Assembly (NCBI GenBank): GCA_009829735.1
Contig: CM020618.1
Location: 2,478,882 to 2,542,881, forward strand
Source of the DNA: Pyropia yezoensis
Taxonomy: Eukaryota; Rhodophyta; Bangiophyceae; Bangiales; Bangiaceae
DNA: 64,000 bases
Reading direction: 5' to 3'
The notes beneath the pieces were generated by a model. It searched no databases. It saw only the letters and a list, made by a program, of their open reading frames with translations, and was not told the DNA's origin. Below, one piece after another: positions 55,176 to 64,000 of the stretch (position 1 is the first letter of the stretch; each line of letters opens with the position of its first letter). The translations under genes were made by a program, and so were the position numbers.

Positions 55176-55644
55176 TGTGGCAAAAACCACAAGCACACAC
55201 GGCACCCAAGTTGGGGCGGTGTGCCAGGGCTGCCTCCCGTGTCGGGGGAACCGGAAGAAGTGCAAGTCGCACACACTCTGTCCCTGTTGTGGGGCAAACC
55301 CCCCACGGACAAACAAGAGGATGGTGTGTGGTCCAACAGTTTCTTGGTCGGGACGGGGACGCAGGGCCAAGCCCCGCTGTCCCTCCCCTTATCCCCCCAG
55401 GGTCCACTCAGAATCTCGCCACTCAGAATCTCCCACCCCAGCTCCTGCCCACCGGGCCACACGAAAATTCAAGACGATAAATGCAGAAAACCCTCAAATC
55501 CAAGTTGGATTTACTACTAAGCTAACTATCCCAAACTTAGGGAATATGGACCCAAATGCAGGGGGAGGAACGGATCAGGCTAGTGGCCTGCCGCCCCTTG
55601 CATGGCACGTGTTGCCCCCCTACCTGGGGGTCAATACTGCCACA
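55176..55644 (-). repeat. 5' LTR (right copy)
   Basis: 469 bases, one substitution from the left LTR. It should drive gag-pol transcription on the minus strand. Confidence 0.95.
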
Positions 55645-55649
55645 GCTTG
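55645..55649. repeat. Target-site duplication GCTTG, right copy
   Basis: Matches 46263-46267. Removing the element with one copy restores the frame of the interrupted gene. Confidence 0.93.
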
Positions 55650-57535
55650 CTCTTGCGAGCGACGCGATGATGAAAATGATGCGAGCGGACAAGGCCAAGG
55701 GCAGGTCAACTGTTGCCGAGGGAGTCTCCCTCGCGCACGCTGCAGACTCTACATCGGCGGGCCAGAAGCTTGATGCTAGTGGGGACCCACCCGTGGCCCA
55801 CTGGGCGCAGAACCTGAGTGTGCGCTACCACTTTCTCTCTCTGCGTTTGTGCTTCACGTCTCGCCGCATTTGCATATGGGGGGCTTGGGAGATCGTAGGG
55901 CAGCTCATGGTTGTGTGCCTGCGGAAACTAACCGAGAAGCGACTCGCTTGGGGCCTTGTGTCATCCTGTTTATGCTTTTTTTTTTGCCCTTGCGGTTGCT
56001 CACGTATTTATTCCGACGCAGAACGACCTCAATCTGCGGTACGTCCGGTTGTGGTCCGCCCCCACAACCCGCGCGCAGATCTACTTGACCAGCAACGACG
56101 TCACGTGCTTGGCGGTCGAGACGATTTTCAATGGCCTCAACGTCACCGAGGAGGCCGCGAAGCTGGTGGTGTTTGAGAAGTTCCGGTTCCCAACGAAGAG
56201 CGACTGCGAAAAGTTTACCGTTGACAGCTTTGTTGGGTATGCCAAGCGGGACATCGCAACCTGGCACTACAAGGCCAAGGGCATGCTCTTTGCATCCTAC
56301 CTGGAGGGTCTTGTGTCCCGCAAGGAGTACGGGCACTTTGTGCAGAGGGGACGCCATCGTGTGCCGGTGCTGCCCCGTCACCAAGCACGCACCCTTTTGG
56401 AGAACAACAAGTTCATCACGTCGTCGACAAGCTACAACGCTCTGGTAGCTGCCATCATTGACTTCCTATCTTCTGTGCCAGAGGAATCTTGCCTGTTGGT
56501 CGCCTGCTCGCCGACGGTGTCCGAGGCGTTTCTGCGCCTTCTCAATGCCCAGTTTTCTTGGTTTACATTGAAGGTACGCTATTGTGCGACGCATGTTTCG
56601 CCGGGCACGGTTTCAGGTGTGACGAGGACAGTTATTGCCTTGTGCGTCCAGACGAGCACTAACTGACGTGGTGTTTTGTGTTCGTCTGCTACTTTCTCCG
56701 TGTCTGGCGTTGGTGCGCGTTGTGGAGTGCCCTGCAGATCCGAATGGAGCTGACAGCCTTGGCTGGGCTGCCTAAGCTGACCAGCCTTGGTACAAACGCG
56801 GATGAGGTGATGAGGAAGCTGTGGGCCATCGAGAGCCAAGAGACGGCTGCCTTTCACGATAAGAAGACCACCAAGTATGGGCGTCTGGTCATCGTCGACG
56901 GCGAAGACCCCGAGCGCGCCAACGTCAGCGCCTACACAGAAAATGTGCTGGCCCCGTTGCGCAGGCAGATGCTTGTGGTGCCGCCCGCGGCCACGGACAC
57001 TTCTGGTACACCTTCTGACATCCTCGGGTCTACTGGCCTGCGCGCTGTGTCCCCAGCGCTGCGTGCTCTCGCGCTGCCCGCTGACTATGCTCGGGCGCTG
57101 CTCTCTTCTGATGCTCGCACGCCGCAAGCTCCCATGGCGGCAGCACCGCCTACGGCCGCCGCTGCCGAGAGAAGGGCTGCAACTGCGAGTGAGCTGGCCC
57201 CCGCCGCGGCTGCGTTGCCACGAGCCGCTGCTCCAGCTTCCCCGCAGGTTGCAGCGGCTGCTGCTCCACTCGCCGCTCTTGCCGCTGCTGCAGCTGGGCT
57301 ATCGGACGCAGGTACCATCGTACCTCCCGCAGACGCTGCTGCGGAGGTACCTATCGCAGCTACAAGCGCGACGCCACATGCTTCTCTGCCGCCTGAGCTC
57401 TTTGCAGCAGCGTCGGAGTCAGGTGGCGCGGCCGTGGCTGCTGTAGAGCCAGCAGGATCCACATCTCAAGTGATGCCGCAAGGCCGCATGAGCTTGTCCG
57501 GCCTGGACTTGCGCGCGCTCCGCCCCACCAACTGA

Positions 57536-59020
57536 GGGGCCGCGCCAAGCTCATGCTGTGCATGACTGGAGGGGGAAGGGGGGGCTTGTGGAGACGACAG
57601 CATTTCCCGTGGGTGACCACACAGCTCTTTGGTCGGGGACGGTGGGGATGAAGATTGGGAGGGGTGGGGAGAGCACACCGAGAGGTGCCATGTGGCTCAC
57701 GGGCGGTGTCACTATTGTACCAGCGTGGGCACGCGGAGGATGGCAATGTCGGGCCGCGGGAGGGAGTTCGTAGGCGGCTGTGGCGGGGAAGGTGGGAGGG
57801 CATAGGCGCGTGTGGGTCGGGCGCTGTGCAGCTCCGTGGGTGGGTGGCGAGTAGGACGGTGTAGGTGGCTGCACCGCGTGGAGTAGCCGGGGTGTGCAGG
57901 CTGGTGGCACTGCCCGCTGCACAGTGGACCGCCAGCCGACGCAGCGGTACCCGTTCCGCCCCGGGTGAAGGCAGATGCCTCTGGGGTGTACAGTCTGCGG
58001 GGAACGAAGAAGTGTGTAGTTAGTCTATCTGCAATTTAACGCACGCTTTGCAGATACGTTATTATATATTCGCACTGCTGATGTTCCCCAAACACTTGGC
58101 TGCTAAGTATCACTAACAAAGCTGTACAGTCTGAATAATGTCACGAAATCAGGCATCGTTCGAGGGCGTCGGAGATGTCCATGAGAGGGGCGTGCATGGG
58201 ACTCATTGAACGTTTACAAATCAAGCCCAACGATACCATCAGGGCACCCCCCTTAATGAGTCCAAGGGATCCCATAAAGGCATGCCCCTTAACGGATTCA
58301 TGGGAGTGGGGCCTCAATGGTGCTGCGCAACTTACTGATGACCACAGCACTCCGCGGAGGCTGGCTGGCGACGTCCCCGTCCCCCACTCCCCCCTCCCCT
58401 GCCCCCGCTCCCCACCAACTTCCGACCGACCCACACTGCACTTCCTCAAAGTCTGTAGCGATCTAAAAAACGTTCCAGATTCGGTCCTTGACTCTGAGAA
58501 GGGATTGGGACTCGTCAGCGGAACGAAAAAAGACTCCTATCCTCTCCGCGAGACCCAGAGCGTTTGAGACTTCCCGGCCACCAGTCTTTTCTCTCTCTGG
58601 ACGAACGGGATATCTTTTCCTTTCTTATAATGCCGCAATTCCCCATTCCTCTTGCGCACGACGACCGATTCTGCCGCGCGCGCCTCACATTTCGGGACAT
58701 CTATCCCAGGCATGGAGGAGTTGCACGGCGGTTATCGCGTTCCGACGCGGTCACGTCGTTGGCCATCGACTTGACCGTATTGCGCGCTCCCCCGCTAGCC
58801 CCGTCCGCCCCCGCCCACCTCCACCTCTAATACCACCATCCACTCGTCCCCCCTGTCGCTGGCCGCCACGGCAGCCGCCGCCGCAGTCGCCAACCACCAC
58901 GCCCTGTCCGTGGCGGTCTCCCACCGCTCAGCGTCTGAGCGGTGGGCGCCCCCGCCGTTTCCTTTCCATGCGTCCTTGTTCCCTTTGCCTCTATACCCCC
59001 TATCTTTTTTACGCGCCGAC
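57536..59020. other. Intergenic region
   Basis: No supportable gene. An 11-base string TGTACAGTCTG occurs at 57987-57997 and 58123-58133 around an AT-rich spacer. Several Ala/Pro/Arg-rich frames overlap near 58.5-59.0 kb but lack domain content. The right end includes a 12-bp hairpin (58920-58946) and a C/T-rich leader before the small gene at 59021. Confidence 0.45.
58920..58946. repeat. 12-bp perfect hairpin
   Basis: Arms CCCACCGCTCAG and CTGAGCGGTGGG flank a 3-base loop, 75 bases upstream of the probable start codon at 59021. It could be a 5' UTR structure or a regulatory palindrome. Confidence 0.65.
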
Positions 59021-59414
59021 ATGGCGGGCTGCCAGCATCCCGATGGACATTATCAGGTAAGGGGCTGGGTGCCTGCTTTGTGCTCGTGAGTGTGGGGGGC
59101 GGGTATCGGTATGCAGGCGAGCGGTCAAGAGGTTAGGGGGAGTGGCCGATCGGTAGGCAGGAAATTGGTCAAGACCCCTGTACGGCACAAGAACTTGGCG
59201 CGATATGAAGGACTCTTTTTTCACGCTCCTCCCTTTACTCGCTGCTTGCCATGATTGTTCCTCTGCATCCTGCTTCTTCTGCCTGCTGTCTGCTGCTTGT
59301 CTTCCACCACACTGTCCACCGTCATCTCGCCACCCTCTCCCCCCTTCCTAGTGGATCACTTCGGCCCCTTCTTCCCGTGGAGGCGGGTTCGGTGGTGCTG
59401 AGTCAGCGTACTGA
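59021..59414 (+). CDS. Putative 32-residue protein from a two-exon gene
   Basis: Exon 1 (59021-59056, ATG after CGCCGAC) ends at a strong donor CAG|GTAAGG. A 295-base intron with a very long pyrimidine tract ends TTCCTAG. Exon 2 (59352-59414) keeps the frame to TGA, giving MAGCQHPDGHYQ|WITSAPSS..GGFGGAESAY. An AATAAA follows at 59436. Splice sites, tract and poly(A) signal together support a transcribed gene, but the coding part is tiny and I recognise no family. It could instead be a non-coding spliced RNA. Confidence 0.4.
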
Positions 59415-59435
59415 ACACTGGTAATTAGACATGTA

Positions 59436-59441
59436 AATAAA
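59436..59441 (+). terminator. Polyadenylation signal AATAAA
   Basis: AATAAA lies 22 bases after the stop of the putative small gene, followed by a GT-rich GTGGTGTCTG stretch. Confidence 0.5.
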
Positions 59442-60049
59442 GTGGTGTCTGTCCATCAATGACCTATCCCGGACAACAGCCCAGGAGTATTCAGAACACT
59501 CTTCTCAAGATCTCTTTTTCTCTCCGCTCCCTCATATCCTTTAGTGGGGTATCTTCGAAGGCTGGTGGCAAGACGTTTTCAAATTCTCCCGCCACGGATA
59601 TCTCATCTGTACTTTTCGCGATTTCAGGAAGTGCCGTGCATCATCGAGGCATCCTCGCCCCCCCCCACCCCCCCCCCATCTCATCCCCGTCGCTGACCGG
59701 CTGATCGTCGGTGGTGGTGCACGCCAGCCGCCAGGGCACCTGGCAGCCGCCCTCCGGTCGGGTGAAGCGTGTGCGTGTGGCGTGAAGGAATCGGGCGAAA
59801 CAGCTGTCACACGATATCTTGTGAATACTGGATGTGAAATCTATTTCGTCCAATCACATCGCTGCAAGAGCCACCCCAGCCCGCCGCATACGTCACACAT
59901 TCAGTCACCAGTTCAGACACGGCAGACACGATCGATGGAGGGCGACAGACATTGGACGTGCCAATCGTCCGAGCATGTCTGACGGATGTCAAAACAGTCA
60001 TCGCATATGACGATCGTCTGTAACACGTGGAGCCACGTGGTCTTCGTCA
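59442..60049. other. Intergenic, nothing recognised
   Basis: About 600 bases of mixed composition with a C run near 59660. No supportable gene. Confidence 0.4.
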
Positions 60050-60890
60050 CCACCGCCGCGGCGCTCGCCGCCTGCTGCGGCGCCCGCTGCCTGCCGCGGC
60101 GCCCGGCTCCTGGCCGCCTGCTGCGGCGCCCGCGGCCTGCTGCGGCGCCTGCCGCCTGCTGGCGCCGGCCGCGCGCTACGGCGCCCGCCGCCTGGCCGCG
60201 TGCTGCGGCGCCTGCCACCTGGTGCGGCGCCCGTCGCCCGCTGCGGCGACCACAGCCAGCTGCGGCGCCCATCTCCTACTGCGGCGCCCGCAGCCAGCTG
60301 CGGCGCCCGCCTCCTGGCCGCCTGCTGCGGCACCCGCCGCCAGCTGCGGCGCCCTCCGCCTGACCGCCTGTCGTGGCGCCCGCGGCCTGCTGCGGCGCCC
60401 GCCGCCTGCTGGCGCCCGCCGCCTGCTGGCGCCCGCCGCCTGCTGCGGCGCCCGCAAACTTGTGCGGCGCCTGTCGCCTGCTGCGGCGCCCACCGCCTGT
60501 TGCAGCGCCCGCAGCCTGGTGCGGCGCCCTCAGCCTGCTTCGGCACCCTCCGCCGGCGGCAGCGCCCGCCTGCTTCAGCGCCCGCTGGCCGCGGCAATGC
60601 CTGCCGCCGGCGCCAGCACAAGCGCCGGCCTCTGGCCGCATCGGCTGCCCCTAGCCACGGCGCCCGTCCCGCGTCTGCGCCCGGCGACTGGCGCGGCACT
60701 CGCTGCCTGATGCGGCGCTGGGGCCTGCTGCCTGCTCGGGGGCCCGCCGGGGGGCCCGCCCCCAGGAGCAGCGCCCGCCACCTGTGGTTACTCCCATTGT
60801 CCGCTGCGGCACCCGTCGCCGGCTGCAGCGCCTGCCCCCTGCTGCGGCCCCCGTCGGCCACCGCGGCTTCCGCCGGCCGCTGCCCACCCG
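60050..60890. repeat. GC-rich degenerate minisatellite (GCCTGCTGCGGCGCC-type)
   Basis: Imperfect repeats of 12-33 bases built from CTGCTGCGGCGCCCGC and CTGCTGGCGCCCGCCGC fill about 850 bases. They are most regular at 60390-60500. They keep several frames open on both strands (Arg/Pro/Ala or Gly/Ala/Arg), so the long open frames here are not evidence of genes. Confidence 0.8.
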
Positions 60891-63800
60891 CCCCGTGTTA
60901 GCGCGTCCCCGCTGCGGCGCCTTTTTTCCACAGCCGCGCCCGCCCCATGCTCTGGCACCCGCTTTCCGCCGCTGCGCCCCAACTCCCTTGCAGTGCCCCC
61001 CCCCCCCCCGCCCACTTCTGCGCTGGCGACCACCGTCGCTCCCGCCGCCCGCTGTGGCGCTCACTCATCCCTTCTCACTGCCCCCTGCTGGTGCGCCTGC
61101 GCCATGGCTCGCCTACGCCCCTGCGAATCGCCACGCTCCCGTGCTGCTTCGGCTCTCTGCTGCTCGCCCTTCCCCTCGACTTGTCATCACTCACACTGCT
61201 GCGGTGACCGCACACGGCGGCACGCGCCTCTAGTTGTGGTACTGGCCCCGCCCTTCGAAGCTCGCTCGTGCTGCAGCGCCCGCCCCTTGCCATGGGGTCC
61301 CTGCGGTGTGTCCCCCCTGCTACGGCCTCCTGGGGTTTCATTCCTGATGCTCATCACCCCTTCCCGGGGGTGAGCCCCTCGTCACCCCACCTGCAGGGCG
61401 CTCGCCCATGAGTGCCCTGGGTTTCTGAATATGAGTTCCGTAGAGCTGGTGGCTGAGGGGAACAAAGGGCCGATGGCAACACTCCCGGATGTAACGGGCT
61501 TCACAATGACATTAGTTTGTTTGTACCTCTACATAGACACTCCTATCAGCGTCTTTCACGTTCTTCGCACTTACTGTGACGTCAGAGTAACTTCAACAGC
61601 ACTCACCTCTTGTATGCTTGCCTTCTTCACACAAGCCAAAGAGTGCTGTTGGTCCCATGGAACACCACACTGTGCCTCCACCCACAACGATGCATGTCAC
61701 ACGGTTCCCTGCAATACCCCAGCATTCAACAGCATTGCCTTCCCATGAGATACCGGCTGGCATCTGCAGGTTACCGCAGAACCAGGCCAACAAGAACACC
61801 AACCTGTGGTGCTGTCCAGTACGCTCGCCAGTGTGCCGCCAGACCTTAATAGCAACACATCAACAGCAACTGTTTCACATGAGAACACTGGATTGCCAAG
61901 CATGTACTCGTACATACGCAAGAGGGTCTCCAGGCACCATGCTCCCATAGCTTTCCGTCACCCGTTGACGTGTGTGAAGATGACCAGGTCTGTGAGAGAG
62001 GAACTACTGACCTGATTCTACTATCAAGTACGACAATTGTGAAATGCAGACACAACTCCCGATTGATTGCGCTGTGAGTTAAGTGCATGCAAGCTTCTCA
62101 GGGTGCTGATTGGACCAACGCCATGTGAGTGTGCACTTACCGACGAAGATTTGATGCTCGCAAACAGGTAAAACAACGGTACACCCAGCTCCGTGAAATT
62201 GTTAATGCAAAAATGGGTATTTCATCATGGGTTGTTCATGCCACGGCAGCCTGAAAGCGTTACTACGCTTTGCAGTACGCTGTTCCCCCACCTTCGCCCA
62301 CACCCCCCTTGCTCCATCATTCACCCTTCCGCCACCAGTCCTACGGAACTGAGTATGCGGACACCTGGAGCGCCGAGGGCTGAAGCTTGAAGCCTCGTCG
62401 GTGTGAAGCCTCCTACGGGGGGGGAGGAGGGGGAGGAGGGGGGGGACGGCAGCGGCATCTCATCGAGCGTTGAGAAAGCAGAGGGAACAGCGAGCGGCCA
62501 GGTCCGCCCATAAGACCTGGAACATGACAGGCATCGAGGGTCGCACTCGGCAGTACTAGCTAGGTAAGGCACGGTTGTTGATATGGCGTCCTGTCGCGTG
62601 AAGAGGACGGGAGGCCAGGGACGGAGTGACGCAGGTGTGTGTCATGGGGACAACCTCAGCTCGATCGTTCGGCCGCGTCTACTCCAGCCATCATCCATAT
62701 CAAGATGCGAGTGCCTTGTTCTCTGAGGGCCGTCAAGGCGTCCGAAATCAGCTCTCCAGAAATCGCTGCCAAGCCAGCCCGCGCAGGCACGGGCGGGCGC
62801 GGGCGGGCCCCCCACCCCCCCCCCCCCATCAGATTTCACACACAGTATTCACTAGATATCGTGTTAGACCTGTTTTGTGCTTTTCCTCTCTCGCGTGTGG
62901 AAGGGGGGGGGGAGGGGGTGCGGGGACAGACGGATCTGCGTGGCGCGCAGCTGTGAGAGGATGAGGGATCACGCGCCGCTGCCGGCGCGCCGCGGTCCCC
63001 CGCGGATGCGTGCGTACAGTCGCGCGTGTGAATTATGGCTGTGTCCCGGGAGGGGGAGGGGCGTGCTCTTTTGGAAGGGGGGTGGTGGCGGGGGGTGGGG
63101 GGGGTGGGGGAGGGGGGGAGCCCACGCGTATCGCGTGAATCTGACTAGTGCATGCAGCGGGTGCGTATCTTGAAGACGAGATGTTCTCGGGATGTGGCCG
63201 GTACCGTCACTGTCATGAAGTTGGGCCGGCTGTGCCCCGCTCCCGAGGCCACTGGGGTGGGCTCTTTTTACGCCCCCAGCAGTCCAAAACGGGGTGTGCT
63301 GTAGGAAGTGGGTGGCTGCACCCATTGTCAGATGGCAGTGGGTGAACGCATCCCCAGACACACGGCAGGGAAAGAACACGAACAAAAGAAAAGCAATAAA
63401 TACTACGAGGCAATACCTGAACGGGGGGCGAGCGCCGGTACAGTAACTGTTTTGCACCAGCTCAGAAGAGGGGGAAAAGAAGGAAGAAAGGAGTGGAAGA
63501 GGTGGGGCGATGTAGGTGTGCCAAGCGGCAGCTGCTGTGGTGGGTGCTAGCCACACCCGTCGGCAACAGCTCATCTGGAAGTGGCGTAAGACACAAAATT
63601 ACGGCCGCTGAGAGGGCGGGGAGAAGAGCGGGCAAGGAAGAGGCGCTGGCGTGGACAGGTAAACGAGTAGGAGCGCCCGCGACCACCGTGACCAGTCACC
63701 ACCTGCCTGACGTGCCGGTGGTGGACGAGCGGGGACTCAGCCGCCACGTCACCAATACAACTATCGGTAGAGTGGTGGGTTGAGCAGCTGTTGGGACGCG

Positions 63801-64000
63801 CTTCTGAGGCACACTCTGCGTCTGAGAGATCAGATGAATACTTGTTCTGCGATCGGACGGACGGGGCTTGGGAGCGAGAGGCGACCGATCAAAGCCGGCC
63901 GCCCCCGCGCTGCGCACAACCGCGGGGATTACATGACAGTCGAGAGAGAGGGACAGTGACTGTGATGGCCGCGGGCCTACCCTCCTTCTCCCCCTCCGCG
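60891..64000. other. Gene-poor right end
   Basis: No supportable gene or RNA gene. From 61.43 to 62.35 kb the DNA is much less GC-rich and has short open frames on both strands (for example 61618-61950 plus) with ordinary composition, possibly an eroded gene or element. 62.4-64.0 kb has G/C runs (62403-62450, 62811-62826, 63070-63120) and no domain content. Confidence 0.4.

Larger units (their letters stand above)
46297..55512. repeat. Dispersed palindromes with an AACTT/AAGTT centre
   Basis: At least 15 perfect odd palindromes of 11-21 bases share the core CAA(C/G)TTG but have different arms. Examples are 47052-47072 (arms of 10), 47240-47258 (9), 48543-48559 (8), 46588-46604 (8), 48396-48410 (7), 50303-50317 (7), 47717-47729, 51934-51946, 52093-52105 and 53545-53557 (6). 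Looser members with a changed centre include 47935-47961 (arms of 11, centre TAGTT), 53384-53404 and 54374-54395. They lie in LTRs, gag, pol and the antisense ORF. Confidence 0.8.
46268..55644 (-). mobile_element. Complete Ty3/gypsy chromovirus LTR retrotransposon
   Basis: The element is 9377 bases long. It is bounded by 469-base LTRs that begin TG and end CA, with 7-base terminal inverted repeats TGTGGCA/TGCCACA, and flanked by a GCTTG duplication. The coding direction is minus: a primer-binding site lies beside the right LTR (55156-55173) and a purine tract beside the left LTR (46737-46749). Order is gag, protease, reverse transcriptase, RNase H, integrase, chromodomain, then a 647-codon ORF on the opposite strand. 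The two LTRs differ at one base that I can see (A versus T at 46537/55445), so insertion is recent. GC content and codon use (CAA, TTG) are unlike the GC-rich host genes. Confidence 0.96.
45115..57535 (+). pseudogene. Three-exon gene of unknown function, split by a Ty3/gypsy insertion
   Basis: Exon 1 is 45115-46267 plus 55650-55819, exon 2 is 56022-56573 and exon 3 is 56738-57535. Removing the retroelement and one 5-base duplication rejoins codons without a shift (NKMEG|LALASDAMMKMM), and the total is exactly 891 codons including the stop. Introns are GTGCGC...GCAG and GTACGC...GCAG, both phase 0. The first 330 residues are Ala-rich with a KRK patch. A likely coiled coil follows (LASLEKDFVVLLADVRHGNE). 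Exon 2 is well-folded in texture (LRYVRLWSAPTTRAQIYL, CLAVETIFNGLNVTEEAAKL, RKEYGHFVQRGRHRVPVL). Exon 3 begins ELTALAGLPKLTSLGTNADE and ends Ala-rich. I recognise no domain. The present allele cannot give the full product unless the element is spliced out. Confidence 0.72.

Noticed and set aside
60000..61064. Long ORFs on both strands in the 60-kb minisatellite
   Set aside because: Repeat-driven Arg/Pro/Ala and Gly/Ala/Arg frames with no domains.
61431..62015. Short plus-strand ORFs in a lower-GC stretch
   Set aside because: Ordinary composition but no recognisable motif, splice structure or start context to support a gene.
1..64000. CRISPR arrays, tRNA and rRNA genes, bacterial operons
   Set aside because: No spaced identical repeats of CRISPR type, no tRNA T-arm plus acceptor pairing and no rRNA segments were seen; introns and poly(A) signals show eukaryotic nuclear DNA.

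Overview
The window is nuclear DNA of a eukaryotic alga. Its host DNA is extremely GC-rich, with long G/C homopolymers and CCG-type microsatellites. Genes carry few, short GT-AG introns, and two gene ends are followed by AATAAA signals. A PsbP-family protein with a twin-arginine thylakoid-lumen leader and a nuclear gene for organelle-type ribosomal protein uS15 show a plastid-bearing host. From what I recall, red algal plastid genomes lack rps15. That, with the intron-poor GC-rich style, makes a bangiophyte red alga (Porphyra/Pyropia type) the best guess, but the sequence cannot prove it.

Layout 1-35 kb (ordinary genes): a partial alanine-rich protein runs off the left edge (minus). A PRX_like1 redoxin (2109-2663, plus) is followed by a USP7/HAUSP-type deubiquitinase (4945-9813, plus) and a PsbP-like lumen protein (10053-11060, minus). 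Next come a four-exon PH-domain CAMK-like kinase (14771-16934, plus), a two-exon TPR/DnaJ/DnaJ-X fusion (19509-22806, plus) and uS15 (23155-23643, plus). After these are a WD40-like protein resembling the EDC4 N-terminus (24213-25996, minus, frame broken at a G run), a TrmL-type tRNA 2'-O-methyltransferase (27488-29010, minus, two exons), a PEX2-like RING peroxin (29807-31282, plus) and a secreted proline-rich tyrosinase (32400-35071, minus, frame broken at a C run). These are unrelated housekeeping and plastid genes; no operon-like logic is visible.

Layout 36-58 kb (mobile-element island): a degenerate tandem repeat with a unit of about 100 bp is followed by a spliced Plavaka/CACTA-like transposase (38252-42007, minus) carrying one in-frame TGA and one frameshift. 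A small hypothetical gene lies at 43304-43897. A three-exon host gene of unknown function (45115-57535, plus) has a complete 9.4-kb Ty3/gypsy chromovirus (46268-55644) inserted in its first exon. That element has 469-bp LTRs with one difference between them, a GCTTG target-site duplication, a primer-binding site, a polypurine tract, gag, and pol with a chromodomain. It also has a 647-residue RS-rich ORF antisense to gag-pol.

Layout 58-64 kb: sparse. It holds one probable tiny spliced gene (59021-59414), a GC-rich degenerate minisatellite (about 60.05-60.89 kb) and featureless DNA.

The most unusual signal is a family of short palindromes scattered along the Ty3/gypsy element. They share a five-base centre (AACTT or AAGTT) but have different, mutually complementary arms.
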